Shown here one piece after another: positions 44,280 to 55,629 of a stretch of DNA of 64,000 nt. The DNA is from Diospyros lotus (lineage: Eukaryota > Streptophyta > Magnoliopsida > Ericales > Ebenaceae), in the NCBI RefSeq assembly GCF_014633365.1, contig NC_068338.1, positions 11,480,616 to 11,544,615 of the forward strand, given 5' to 3'. The translations under genes and the position numbers were made by a program. The stretch's first letter is position 1, and each line of letters begins with the position of its first letter. The notes beneath the pieces are model-generated. The model was given only the letters and a program-made list of their open reading frames with translations, made no database searches and was not told the DNA's origin.

Positions 44280-45037
44280 ATGTACAAAGACAACATTAAG
44301 ACTTTGGAAAATATGGCCAACACCATGGAAGAAAGGTTTTCACGGGTGGAACAAACTCTCTAGAATCTGACCATCCTGATGCAGTAACAACAACATCAAT
44401 CACCAAGGCGTGGAAGCAACTGTTCATCATCCCACAGGCAGTGATCTGCTGCCTCAGCCAGCCAGAGGTCCGATTCTAGCTCTGATGATGGATCTGACAT
44501 GGATGGAAGAGGTAGTAATTGGAACCCCACACGCACCACCCCACCTAGTATTCAAGTCGCGCCTATGATTTCCAACATATTCTGGTGAGGATTCCATTTC
44601 TTGGCTCAACCAGGCTAATTTATTTTTCAAGTCACAGGATATGAGCAGCAAGGAGAAGGTGAAGTATGCTTCCTATTTTCTTGAGGACGAGGCTAACCAT
44701 TGGTGGCATACAAGAATCAAGGCAAGAGCATCCACTGGAAAGATTTCGAATAGGAGGTGTAGAGATGATTTGGGCCTACAGACTATGTGGACTATGATGA
44801 AGTCCTATCCAAGATGCATCAGACCAGATCTTTGAGGTACTACTAGTAGGAATTCGAACAGGTGGCTAAGCAAGTCAGCAACCAGTAAGAGAAGGCACTA
44901 ATCGGGGCTTTCATTGGAGGCCTCAAGCCAGAGATTGCCACAAAGGTAAAATGGCACAGACCCACTAGCATGCGCCAAGCAATAGATATTGCCCAGCTCA
45001 ACGATGATCAACTGCAAGCCATGCGCAGGGCCACGGA
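44280..45037 (+). pseudogene. Element D (Reina-like chromovirus) gag, first part
   Basis: Starts ATG with TLENMANTMEERFSRVEQTL. The capsid region includes SSKEKVKYASYFLEDEANHW and, in another frame, FEQVAKQVSNQ, ALIGAFIGGLKPEIATKVKW and SMRQAIDIAQLNDDQLQAMR. The GLKPEI motif is typical of chromovirus gag. Broken by stops and cut by solo LTR W2. Confidence 0.8.
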
Positions 45038-47708
45038 TGTAATACCCCATGTTTGTATGCGGTTACCACGTAATTTCGATAAGTTTGGAATATCGAAAGA
45101 TCAATTTAATGATAAATTAAGTCGTCGAATCGACTGCAGGGAATGCCCTAAAGCTGAGATGCCAAGGGAAAATGATACGGCATTGATGAGCATCCCGAGA
45201 TAGGATTTATGGTATTGAAAGAAATCATATCGGGAACTATTTTCGGTTCAGCTAAAATGCAGCTGCCATTTGGGACCTCCGGGAAAATAACAGAAGCCTG
45301 AGGGGGCTCTAGTTTTTCATAATAAACAACCCTTCAGTGGTTTCGGGATGAAACGATAGCCCGATGAGGATACTGGGGCGAAATCATCATTATCGAGTAA
45401 TCTTGGATTATTAATTTTGCATTTTCGGTATTGAAATGCAAATTAATTCAGTGTTTGAGGGTGTGATTACAATTAGAAAATTATCCCAATGAATTTAGGA
45501 TGTAATTTGAGGTTTAAAGGTATAAATTTTCTTATGTAAAATATAGTTATATATATATATATGCACGTGTTTGTGCATGTGCGTGTGGATGGCAGCCATC
45601 CCTCTGCAACATACCCATGCCTTACAACTCTAAATCTCCATGCCCTGCAAGATTTGGAAAGTTTTTCACGTAAAGAAGAATGGCCGACGCAGGCGTGAGG
45701 CAGTGGTGTGTGCCTATAAGTAGAGGAAGAGTGGAGAGAGTGAGAGAAGCAAGAATGGAAATGAAAAAGAGAGCTAATCGTGGCCGAGAGAGAGAGAAAG
45801 AGAGTCATAACTCATGGGAGCTTGGTCAAGAGCTCGAGAGATGGCAAGACCGATGCTTGGTGGCTGAAGCAGAGGCCGAGCTTGGGAGAGAGATGGCCAA
45901 ACTCGGCCATGGCAGTGACCTCCAAGCGGCCATGGCCGACACGAAAGCTCGAGTGGAGCAGGGCAGCAACAGTAAGCTGCGATGGTGTGCGGTTGGTGGA
46001 TGCGGGGCTGAGGCAACGTCGCACGGTGGCTCATGGTGGTGCTTGGAGGCGGCGTGGCTGCCCGAAGACCTCGGCAGTGGCTGGTTGGATCGGCTATGGC
46101 AGCCAAGCGAAGCAGCGCGTAGCGGCGATTGCGGGCGGCGGAGTAGCAGCACAATGGTGGTAGTCGTGGTGCGGTTAGTGGCAGTGCGTGTGTATGCGAG
46201 GTCGACAGCGGCTGGGCAAGCGTCGGTGGCGGCTAGGCATGGCAGAGGAAGTTGCAGGCAGCGCGCAAGTCGAGTGGAGAAGAAGGTAAATAGGAGAAGA
46301 AGAACAAAGAAAAGAAAAGAAAAGGAAAAGAAAAAGAAAAAGAAAGAAAATAGGAAAAATATAGAAAAATCCTAGAAAAATCTAGGAAAATGGGTAAAGG
46401 AGATTTATTAATATTCTGGAGATTTTGGGGGAGGAAATTGTTCGGGTACGCTTTTCAAGGACATGGCATGTATGCCGAGGAAGCTTGAAAGGCTAAGTTA
46501 AGATAACTAAAATTTTCTAGAAAATTCTAGAAATTCAAGAATATTATTTTATGAATTTTCATAGTGAAATATTTGTGAAATATTTAGTTTGGATTTATTG
46601 AGGAAAAATAGGAAGAAATAGAGAAAAAAATAAAGAAAATGCAAGAAATTATGGAAAAATAGGTTTTAATGGTTATTTAATTAAATATGGTGATTAGGAT
46701 GTTTTGAGGCTTAAAATTGAAGTGACTTGTGCGAATTTTGAAGTTGACACGTAAATCGAGATGATGCGCGAATTTTGAGACAATGTGTAAAAATCGAGGT
46801 AGCTCGATAAGCTTGAGAATATAAGTGGTACTTCCCAACTGGATTTAATTTTATGAAAAATGTTTGGTTTGTAAGTGGTTCAACACAAAAACCCGATTTT
46901 AAGTAAATGATTTTATCATGTTGTCATGCCTTGATATGAATATACCATGTAGATTGCATTTACATATATTGATGATGAAATGTGCATATGTTCACAATGA
47001 TATTATTGATCATGCATTGCATAAGGGTTTGGGATTATGAACTGGCACTGTTGCTCTGCTAAGGGTGCTCCCATACACCTCAGCTTGGTAAGGAGGCTGT
47101 AAAAATAGGGAGCAGCAGTGGGGTGCAGTCGACTCAAACCGAAATTATATGCAAAGGACATTTTGCATTTTACATTCATGCATAAAATATGTTTATTGTT
47201 CCCTTACTTAGATGATTCATCATTTAACTTGGGCTTTGTCCCTGGAATATTCAAACGTTCCAGATTGACATTGTAGCATAAACGAGGATGAATGAGGCAT
47301 GAAATGGCACTTAGCAAAGTGCATGATGAATGGAATGTATGTAATGTAGCCCATGTATTTAATTTTTGCTACTTTAAATTCTGAACATTTTGAGGAATGA
47401 TGAAGTATAATCTTATTATTTAGGGTTAATGTTAGTTGAGAACTTATGCTATGTATTAAATTATGTTGAGAAACGATGATGTAAGATCTGAATTTTGATT
47501 AATGTTAAGATGTCAAGTTCGATCCTTGCTTCCGCATTTGATGTGTATAATGATTATCTTTCGAGAAAAATGATTGGTAATTCTAGGACGGATACGAAGA
47601 ATGATGGATACAAAGAATGATGTGATTTAGGATTAGTTTGAAAGGAAAAATTTTATTGTCCCAGAATTGTCCCAAATTATAACACGCCCGAGAAAACGGG
47701 GCGTTACA
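45038..47708 (+). mobile_element. Solo LTR W2 in element D gag
   Basis: Starts TGTAATACCCC and ends GGGGCGTTACA. Flanks are ACGGA (45033-45037) and ACGGC (47709-47713), a duplication with one mismatch. Gag coding continues across it. It aligns with W1, including 'gactgcagggaatgccc', 'gagataggatttat', the GC-rich block and the purine-rich tract 'aggaagaaatagag'. A 231-codon open stretch at 45680-46375 lies in the GC-rich block and is not considered a gene. Confidence 0.88.
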
Positions 47709-48410
47709 ACGGCCTTCAAGGGCCCTGTCATGGCCTGATCCAATTCTGGGGCACCCAAGCCGAAGCCACCGTTTATATCGCAAGTAGCGGCCAGCAAGTG
47801 AATACCACTAGCGGTTCGCAAGTTATCATGGGCCAAGATGCAGAAGAGGCGCGAGCAAGGCCTCTATTTCAAGTATAACGAGAAGTTTACATAGGGCACA
47901 AGTGTAAGGTAGCCCAATCCTTTCTAATTGAAGTTGAAGACCCACCTAAGAAGGAAGATGAAGAGGCAGAGCCCGACTTGTTCTAAGATACGACTACATC
48001 TAATGGTGGGGTGGAGGCCGAGGTGTCTCTTCATGAATTGGAAGGATCCACGGGGCCACAGACTATGCGGGTGACAGCGATGCTCAAGGGAAAAGTTGTC
48101 AGCCTGTTGATCGACAATGGCTCTACCAACAAATTTATTAACACCAAAGTCGCCTATAAGCTACAGATTTTGACTACCAGCATCGAGCCATTTGAAGTCT
48201 GAGTTTCAAGCGAGGAGCACCTCACATGCACGCAACAGTGCAAGGTAGTAAGTTTGAAAATCCAGCACATCATTGTTACTGTTAATTTGTATGTCATATC
48301 GTTTGCTAGGATAAACATAGTACTGGGTGTGCAATGGTTAGCCCAATTGGGTAAGGTTGGCTTTGATTACAAGCAGATGGCGATAGAATTCACCTTAGCG
48401 GGCCGATAAG
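47709..48410 (+). pseudogene. Element D gag end and protease
   Basis: After W2, in changing frames, gag ends with IGHKCKVAQSFLIEVEDPPK and an acidic stretch. The protease reads EVSLHELEGSTGPQTMRVTA and VVSLLIDNGSTNKFINTKVA, with DSG changed to DNG. It continues to RINIVLGVQWLAQLGKVGFD, the usual chromovirus strand. Stops are present. Confidence 0.82.
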
Positions 48411-49485
48411 TTTGCTTGGCTATGTAGCCGGGTGCTACCCGGGCAGAATGTCATACAAAAACTGATTCGAGCAAGCAGCGAGTGCTATGCCATTCAGATA
48501 GCGTCTCAGCCACAGGGTCCCGACAGTTCTCAAGCAAAGGATGAGGTGGAGTTACCTGCTAAAATATAGGCAGTCTTGGCCAAGTTCCTTACAGTGATGC
48601 AGGAGCCCACAGACTTGCCACCAAGCTAGCCATTGGACCACCGCATCCCCCTGCTAGATGAGCAGCCCATCAATGCAGCCTCCCTACCGATATGCTCATC
48701 ATCAGAAAGTAGAGATTCAAAATCAAGTGAAAGAGATGCTCTAGAAGAATCTGGTGCAACACAGCACAAGCCTATTTTCATCACCAGTTCTGCTAGTCAA
48801 GAAGAAGGACGGGACATGGCGCTTTTGCACAGACTATCAAGCGCTCAATAAGGCCACGGTGAAGGATAGATTTCCCATTCCAGCCATTGATGACATGCTG
48901 GATGAGTTAGTAAGGTCAATGATTTTTACAAATCTAGACTTACGAGCAGGCTACCATCATATCCAAATGCACTCGGAGGACATATACAAGACAACATTTC
49001 GGAGACATCATGGGCACTATGAGTACATGGTTATGCCTTTCGGCTTGTGCAATGCACCATCAACCTTTCAGGCAGCCACGAATCACATCTTCCAGCCAGT
49101 GCTATGTAAGTTTGTGTTGGTATGTTTTAATGATATACTGGTTTATTCAAAGTCTAAGAACCAACATTTGCAGCACTTGGAGCAAGTCTTAAGCATACTA
49201 GCCCAAGAAAGTTTCTGCATCAAGCTATCCCAAACCAAGTCTTGAGCATACTGGCCCGAGAAAGTTTTTACATCAAGCTGTCCAAGTGTGCCTTTGGGCA
49301 GTCAGAGCTAGAGTATTTGGGACACAGAATTTGCCCTGATGGTGTCAAGGTGGAGCCACAGAAGATAGTTGTCATACAATCATGGCCCAAGCCTTCCAAT
49401 GTCTCACAACTGTGAGGGTTCCTGGGACTAACAGTATACTACCGCAAGTTTATGCAGCACTACGGGGCCATTGCTAGGCCACTTA
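48411..49485 (+). pseudogene. Element D reverse transcriptase
   Basis: The linker DHRIPLLDEQPINA leads into RT: SPVLLVKKKDGTWRFCTDYQ, PIPAIDDMLDELVRSMIFTN, LDLRAGYHHIQMHSEDIYKT, YMVMPFGLCNAPSTFQAATN and LVCFNDILVYSKSKNQHLQH. The catalytic FVDD/FIDD is FNDI, so it is inactive. Most of it is one open frame (48754-49245). A roughly 55-bp tandem duplication at about 49183-49292 repeats the LSILAQESFCIKL segment and breaks the frame. Cut by solo LTR W3. Confidence 0.88.
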
Positions 49486-49687
49486 TGTAACGTCCCGCTT
49501 TTTCGAGCGTTAAATAACTTAGAAATTTCGAGAATATATTTTTTTTATATATATAAATCATTTCCCGACAATCCCGTTTTACCTTCCCAGCATACTAAAT
49601 AAGAATCAATGAGCTAAGACAGGTAATCATTGTAACATCCCGTATCGAGCGATAAGAAGGACTAGAACAACTTACCCTGATGGTTCT

Positions 49688-49765
49688 ACACGAACTTCCT
49701 AGGGGGGTCACCCATCCTTGGATTACCCCAGGTCAAGCACGCTTAACTTGGGAGTTCTTTGCCAA
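49688..49765 (-). promoter_or_regulatory. 5S rRNA-derived promoter segment, Cassandra 3' LTR
   Basis: On the minus strand it contains AAGTTAAGCGTGCTTGACC (A-box region of 5S DNA) and GGATGGGTGACC (C-box), ending near GAAGTTCGTGT. It is 5S-like over about 75 bases, not a full 5S gene. The internal control region would direct RNA polymerase III. Confidence 0.85.
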
Positions 49766-50097
49766 CATTCAGCCCAAAAGGTATCCAACTGGTGTTGTTT
49801 CCTTTCTTATACTATCCTCGATATATACTAACCTCTCGGGGTATTACATTCTTCCCCCCTTAAGCACATGACGTCCTCATCCTGTGACCTTATAACTGGT
49901 CCCAGATCTCCCCCCCCTTGCATGGCCGATGTGGGATTCGCCTAAGGTGCCTACACCACCCCTCTTGGGGACTCAGCATCATCGCTGAGGTTTACCCTAC
50001 CACCACGCTCAGAGGCTCGGAGGTCGGCTCTGATACCACCTGTAACATCCCGTATCGAGCGATACGAAGGACCGGAACAACTTGCTCTAATGGGCCT

Positions 50098-50175
50098 ACA
50101 CGAACTTCCCAGGGGGGTCACCCATCCTTGGATTACCCTAGGTCAAGCACGCTTAACTTGGGAGTTCTTTGCCAA
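50098..50175 (-). promoter_or_regulatory. 5S rRNA-derived promoter segment, Cassandra 5' LTR
   Basis: Same arrangement as in the other LTR: AAGTTAAGCGTGCTTGACC and GGATGGGTGACC, with the CCCTGGGAAG end closer to true 5S. This copy lies in the LTR from which element RNA would start. Confidence 0.85.
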
Positions 50176-52743
50176 TATTCAGCCCAAAAGGTATCCAGCT
50201 GGTGTTGTTTCCTTTCTTACACTATCCTCGATATATACTAACCTCTTTGGGCTCTCAGGGTATTACAATCATCATAAATGCATAAGCTTAAAATTGAAAC
50301 CTGATATGGTACATAACTGAATTCACCTAATTATAACATAAGAATCTATATCATCATATCATTGAATACTTAAATACATGGAGACTTGACATCAAGAGAT
50401 AACAATTGAGCACCTCAGATACAAACTAATGGTGCCTCAAAAATGCATCAAACTGTAACGATTATACATGATCATCAATATAGTACAATCTTCTAAGAAC
50501 ATGTCTTGAATCCTCACGAATGAACATATACCCGAACAACTTGCCCAACCCATTGGTCATGTCGTCAATCATTTCCTTGCCAAAGCTGCAAATCCTAACT
50601 AGAACGTTGAATGTTCCAGGGACATAACCCATTAGAAGATGAAACTTCTAGTGAGGGTCCAAAACATATAGATATGGATGCATGATGCAATAACATGAAC
50701 AAACATTCGCCCTAGTGAAACTTCCTTGGCCCACAAGCCCGGCATGGAATCCTAGGCAAAATCTTAGCACCTCCAGCAAGATAATCCTAACATTATTCCA
50801 TCAATTGCCCTTGGGGAATTATGGCTACATTATTAGGGTGACATCTCATTCCTATGCACAAATATCAATATGACAATAATATCGTGCCATGCAAACATCA
50901 CGACTTTCCATGCAATATGACAAAATGAATCATATCTTTCATAAATATCATGCATATATAAGTAATCATGTCTTTCATAAATATCATGCATAATAAACAA
51001 TCATATCATATAAGATAGGGCAACTCACCTTTACAGATAAACTCGAATTTCTCAAAAAGCGTGCATCACCTCTATATGTGTGCCCGACCTCAATTTTTGT
51101 GCCAACTCTCGAAAGTTGCACCAATCACTTTTTCTCGAGCACATAAATCATAAAAAGCCTATTTAATCACTAAATATCTCAAAACCCCAATTTCTAGATA
51201 TTTTCCTTCATTTTCTTCCATTTTCCGTTCTAAAAATCCGAATAAATACCTTCGAGACTATTTTCTCAAATCTCTTTCCACAACAATTCAATATATCCTA
51301 TGAACTTCAAAGGAAAAATACTAAACTTACCCAGATGTTGCGTTTTTACGCTAAACGAGGCTGTTCGTTGTGAAAACTGAGACATCGGGAAGGCAACCCT
51401 CAAAACATTTTGCACAAACCCCCGTAAAATAATTTTCTTGATTTTTTTGCTTTTTTTCCAAATTTTTCGGACTCCCACGCTCCCTCACACGCTGGCGCGT
51501 GGGTTACGTGTGCTGACTAGCATGTGTGGCCTACACCCTGGTCATCTTCCCCGGCGATGGTTAGCCGGTGCTTCTGGTTTTCTCCACAATCTTGACCGTC
51601 TTCTTCAGTCGATCAGTATGGAGCATCTGGAAGGCTGAAAGAACCATCGGAAGAGGTTTAACCGGAGGCTTAAAGCCTCGGCTTGGCGAACTGCTTCCCA
51701 TCTTCGGCGAGCATCGAACACCCCTAAAACGGCCACCAAAATGCTTCAAACTTACCAGAAACGATCCTTAGGCTGTGGGTAACAAAAGCCCCCTATTTTG
51801 GTATCCCAATTTGTTCGAAATCAACCTTGATTTGAAGCGCCAACTCTTAAAATTTTTGGCCTTCATGGACGCCTATTTATAGGCAAATTCAAACCTTCAA
51901 ACGCCCTTGCTCGACCAACCCAAAGCCTTAAGAGTTTCTACCTCCCTCAGATGGCCCTGGAACGAGCCCTTATCGACCAAGAAAGCTATTTGCAAGCCGT
52001 GACAATCTAACCGAACTTTCGGTCAATTTTTTTGCTTTTCTAGCCAACCCAGTGGTTGTTGTCGGCCCATACCTTTACAAAAGATTCTCCCTCGACCATC
52101 CCTCGTGCAACCTTGTGGCTAACCAACAAAATGATGGTCGATTTCCCATTGCTAGCTTTTTCCCTTTTTTGCACTTTGGCCCCTCAACTTTTGGCTTTTA
52201 CCTTTTTATCCCTTTTCACATAGCCCCTTAACTTTCCATAATTCCATTTAAGACCCTCAAGTTCTAAAACATCCATTTGACCCCTGAAGATTTCGAAAAA
52301 ACATCGTTTTGACCTCCGTCTAGCAATTTCAAAAAATTACACTTTGGCCCAAATCTTCGTTTTGGCCCTAAACCCTTTCGTTTTTTCCTGAAATCCCTAA
52401 AGGGTTGTTTCTTAACAAAAATCGAAGCCCCATCAAGCTTCTGTTGACTTCCCAAAAGTCGCCTTCAATGATTCGATTTTGCAGCCTAAATAGCAGCTAC
52501 ATTTTAGATGTACCGAAAATCGTTCCCGATCCGATTTCTTTTTAATACCATAAATCCTATCTCGGGATGCTCGTTAATGCCAAATTATTTTTGTTTGGCA
52601 TCTCGGCTTCAGGGCACTCCTTATAGTCAATTCAGTCTTTCATACGGTAATAAATTACCCTTATATCATCAATTTATCTAAAATTCCATCTTTACCCTAA
52701 GATAATTTACTCTTGAGCCCTTTTGAAATTCTCAGGTATGATA

Positions 52744-53405
52744 ACTTATGCAGCTTTTAAAGAATGATATGTTCTAATGGACAAATAAGGTTGACTAACC
52801 CTTTGCAGCACTAAAATAAGCCATGATGTGCGCCCCCGTCTTAGCTATGCCAGATTTTTCATAGCCATTTAAAGTCGATACAAATGCCAGCAACACAGGC
52901 ATTAGCGCAGTGCTTGTGCAACAAGGTTGACCAGTGGCCTATCTCAGCAAGGCGCTTGCCCAGCTAAGGCTGCATGGTCTACCTACGCCAAGGAGATGTT
53001 AGCAATTATTGAATAAGTTAAGGTGTGGCGGCCCTGTTTGTTGGGAGAACAATTCAAGATTGTGATAGACCAGCAGCTTTTGATGCGCCTTTTGGAGCAG
53101 CAGATTGTGACCCCAAATCAATAGAAGTGGGTGGCCAAACTAATGGGGTACGATTATGAGATCGTGTACCGACCTGGGGCACAAAACAAGGTTGTTGATG
53201 CCTTGTCTCAACAAGATAATAGTCCCCAGTTGTTGCCTGTCACGAGGCCAACGTGGGCTATTTGGTAGCAAATCCGAGATGCACTTGAGACAGACCAGTT
53301 TAGCAAGAAACTGATACAAGCCAGCGCAGACAGCAAACCAGTTAGTGATTATGACCTCCGCAACGGCCAGCTACTATACCGAGGGAAGGCGTATTTGAAT
53401 CATTT
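52744..53405 (+). pseudogene. Element D RT end and RNase H, 3' truncated
   Basis: Continues from the pre-W3 part with RPLMQLLKNDMF, then APVLAMPDFS, ASNTGISAVLVQQG and PVAYLSKALAQ. RNase H follows: YDYEIVYRPGAQNKVVDALS is the conserved end, and LRNGQLLYRGKAYL is the start of the integrase linker. Coding similarity stops at about 53405. No zinc finger, integrase core or chromodomain was found. Confidence 0.85.
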
Positions 53406-53617
53406 TGGAGTCTAAACCTTATTTAAATCAAGTCTAGGGGTATGTGGCAAGCCACTATTGGCCACTTGGGAATAAGATTGAAGCCTCATTATAACTTTCA
53501 ATGGTTAATTGGTTTAGTTTGTTACTCCGATGGGGTTTCAAGAATTACACCTTCAACCCTTGCAACTTGGGTCCCAGGCCATTTCTCAAACATTGAATTA
53601 ATAATCATCGACATACA
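53406..53617. other. Unassigned sequence right of element D
   Basis: No homology to other parts of the window that I can see, and no supported coding frame. It separates the element D truncation from an inverted W fragment. Confidence 0.4.
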
Positions 53618-53968
53618 AAAAATCCAAAATTAATAACTAAACATTACTCGATAAGTACGTTTTTTACCCTAGTGTTCTCACTACATAAAACCGGAGCCCT
53701 CTCATGGTTCTGTTAACTTTTCAAAAGTCCCTTACGATCGTTCGATTTTTCAGGCTACATTTTAGCTATACCGAAAACTATCTCTATTCTGATTTCTCAT
53801 AATGCCATAAATCTCACCTCGAGCTACTCATCAATGTCATACCCTTTTCTTTAGATATCTAAGTCCGGGTTACACAATTCCATTGATTTGGTAATTAATT
53901 AACTAAATTCTTAAACCAACTTCCAATTCCTTGAACTTACTCAACACTGCGCAATACAAGGTATTACA
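53618..53968 (-). mobile_element. LTR W fragment (W4), inverted
   Basis: Ends AAGGTATTACA, the inverted LTR start of family W. It contains 'ataatgccataaatctcacc' and 'tcgataagtacg', alignable to the first roughly 400 bp of W2 in reverse. The left end is truncated. Confidence 0.7.
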
Positions 53969-54586
53969 TACCTGAATGAATTAATTATTACATATTTGAA
54001 TTAAATCAAACAAAGTCCTGAAACATTAATTCATTCATACATACCAAGACCATGCTCATCCTGTACATACATTCGCTTCTGTTGTTCCAAAACAATTTTC
54101 AAAACATTTATCTTGCATATGTCAAACAATACAACCGTATCCACCTCATGTTGGGGTGGTCCTAGCATGTCCACACCTAGTATGCGGTAAGGTATCATTC
54201 TAATCACCTCTTCTCGTGCTAAACACAAAAGATCTGCGTATCACTAGTGCCTGCGTCTCAAAATTATACATGTGACCTTCGCAAGTATAATTTATGGTAG
54301 CAGAAGAAATTACAAAGGAAGAAGAAAGAAGAAAAAGAAAAGAGCAGTGTCATGTGTGGAGAGAGAGAGAAAAGCAGAGGCCTTGCCTCTGCCTTTTATT
54401 AATTTAATCCCCCGTCCCCTTTTCCTTCTTCTTCTCCCAATTTCATTTTTGCCTCCCGTTCGTGCAGCCCCCCTAATAATGCAATGTAATCATTCAATTT
54501 ACTATGCATTATTGGCAAGGGGACAAAGGTTATCTTTTGACCAACCATTTTCAAAGAAATTTTAGGCACATGATGTTGATACCAAA
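53969..54586 (-). mobile_element. Possible internal leader of the Z2 element
   Basis: A TGATACCA at 54577-54584, two bases before the Z2 LTR, resembles the reverse of a methionine-tRNA priming site. The sequence to its left should therefore be internal leader of a minus-strand element. It has a purine-rich tract at about 54308-54376 and no coding sequence. The left limit is unknown. Confidence 0.35.
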
Positions 54587-55629
54587 TGCAATACTATCTG
54601 GTGCGTGACTTTTTAGATTCACTACCCGTTAACAATCAGATAACAATGAAACCCTTTTCGGCATCTGTCAACCCCCATGACCCATCACCGGAACTTTTCC
54701 AAATCTTGACCAGGTTCTGAGAGTTCTTGAATAACGCCTAGCAATGGTTTAGGACAGTATAGGTTGTAGTGAGGTCTTACTTCAAGCAAACCTATTACAG
54801 TTGATGATTATTGTGTCTTATAATCCTTCCATCACCTAACGTCATGACTAAGCGTGAGCCATGAAGTGAGAAACTCACAAACTCAGTAACTATGTGCCAA
54901 ACCTCATTAATGTGACTAGATGACACCTTAAGGAACACCTTTTTTGATTTTCAATCTACCTTGAATAGGGACTGTCCTAACACATTAAATACTGACGAGG
55001 GAACCAAATCCTATTCCCAACACCTGTCTCCATATACAAGTAATACAGAACCACATAGATGAACGTTCCCGCCTCCCAATTGGATGATCCGGCTCATTAG
55101 CAAATCCCGCACACTAATACACAAAACAACGGTGTCGGTTCAAGTCTAAGAATCAACACACCATCACAACCTAATGACTTGACCATTATCCATCATGCCA
55201 TAGGGTCGACCATTGGCATCACATTAGGCTTATCGTTCCCTAATAATCACCCAGATATTTACTAGCTACAGCTGATGTCATATATAACACATGAGACACC
55301 ATCTTCCCATTAGTATCCCCATACTGAACGAGGTAGTAACCCATGTGCTAGTCCATACTCAATTAATCGGAGTCCCCATCAAAAAAATCTAAAAACTATG
55401 AATAATTTAAGAAGTTATTTTGTCAGAGAATCCTATCACATAATTTCAACACCTTGAGAATAAGATTCTCACATAAAAGATCTAGAGACTCATTCATATA
55501 ATTGATTGGATAAAACATGAAAGAAGAAAACTTTGCATTTATTGATTTATGCAAAAATACAATTAATGCATTAAAAATAAGTCCGCTATATGTTATCCAA
55601 ATCTAGTATCAAGGCACACAACACTAACA
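54587..55629 (-). mobile_element. LTR Z2
   Basis: Starts TGCAATACTATC after the reversed priming-site remnant and ends CACTAACA, about 1043 bp. It shares its right part with the fragment at 1-380. No five-base duplication is visible because the left side is internal element sequence and the right side abuts truncated element C. Confidence 0.6.

Larger units (their letters stand above)
49631..50267 (-). mobile_element. Cassandra TRIM retrotransposon, complete
   Basis: A 637-bp element with two LTRs (49631-49848 and 50041-50267), both starting TGTAACATCCCGTATCGAGC and ending TATTACA. Target duplications ATCAT are perfect at 49626-49630 and 50268-50272. On the minus strand, a primer-binding site TGGTATCAGAGCC (50038-50026) follows the 5' LTR and a polypurine tract AAGGGGGGAAGAA (49861-49849) precedes the 3' LTR. 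Each LTR holds 5S rRNA-derived sequence. There is no coding capacity. The LTRs differ by about a dozen substitutions and a 9-bp indel. Confidence 0.95.
49486..52743 (-). mobile_element. Solo LTR W3, containing a Cassandra element
   Basis: Inverted relative to W1 and W2. It starts TGTAACGTCCCGC and ends GGTATGATA (a decayed form of the family's TGTAATACC end on the other strand). ACTTA duplications are perfect at 49481-49485 and 52744-52748, and the element D reading frame continues across them (RPLMQLLKNDMF). Without the Cassandra and its duplication it is about 2616 bp, close to W1 and W2. It also contains 'ggcatctcggcttcagggc', the reverse of the W2 sequence near 45150. Confidence 0.88.

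Noticed and set aside
45680..46375. 231-codon plus-strand open frame
   Set aside because: It lies inside solo LTR W2 in a GC-rich, low-complexity block. The equivalent block in W1 has a different frame and no conserved protein, and it ends in a lysine/arginine run made by a purine tract.
49688..50175. 5S rRNA genes
   Set aside because: Only about 75 bp of 5S-like sequence occurs in each copy, within the LTRs of a Cassandra element that has its own target duplication, priming site and polypurine tract.
51438..51771. Overlapping open frames on both strands
   Set aside because: They lie in the GC-richer part of inverted solo LTR W3, equivalent to the W1/W2 block, with no conserved product.
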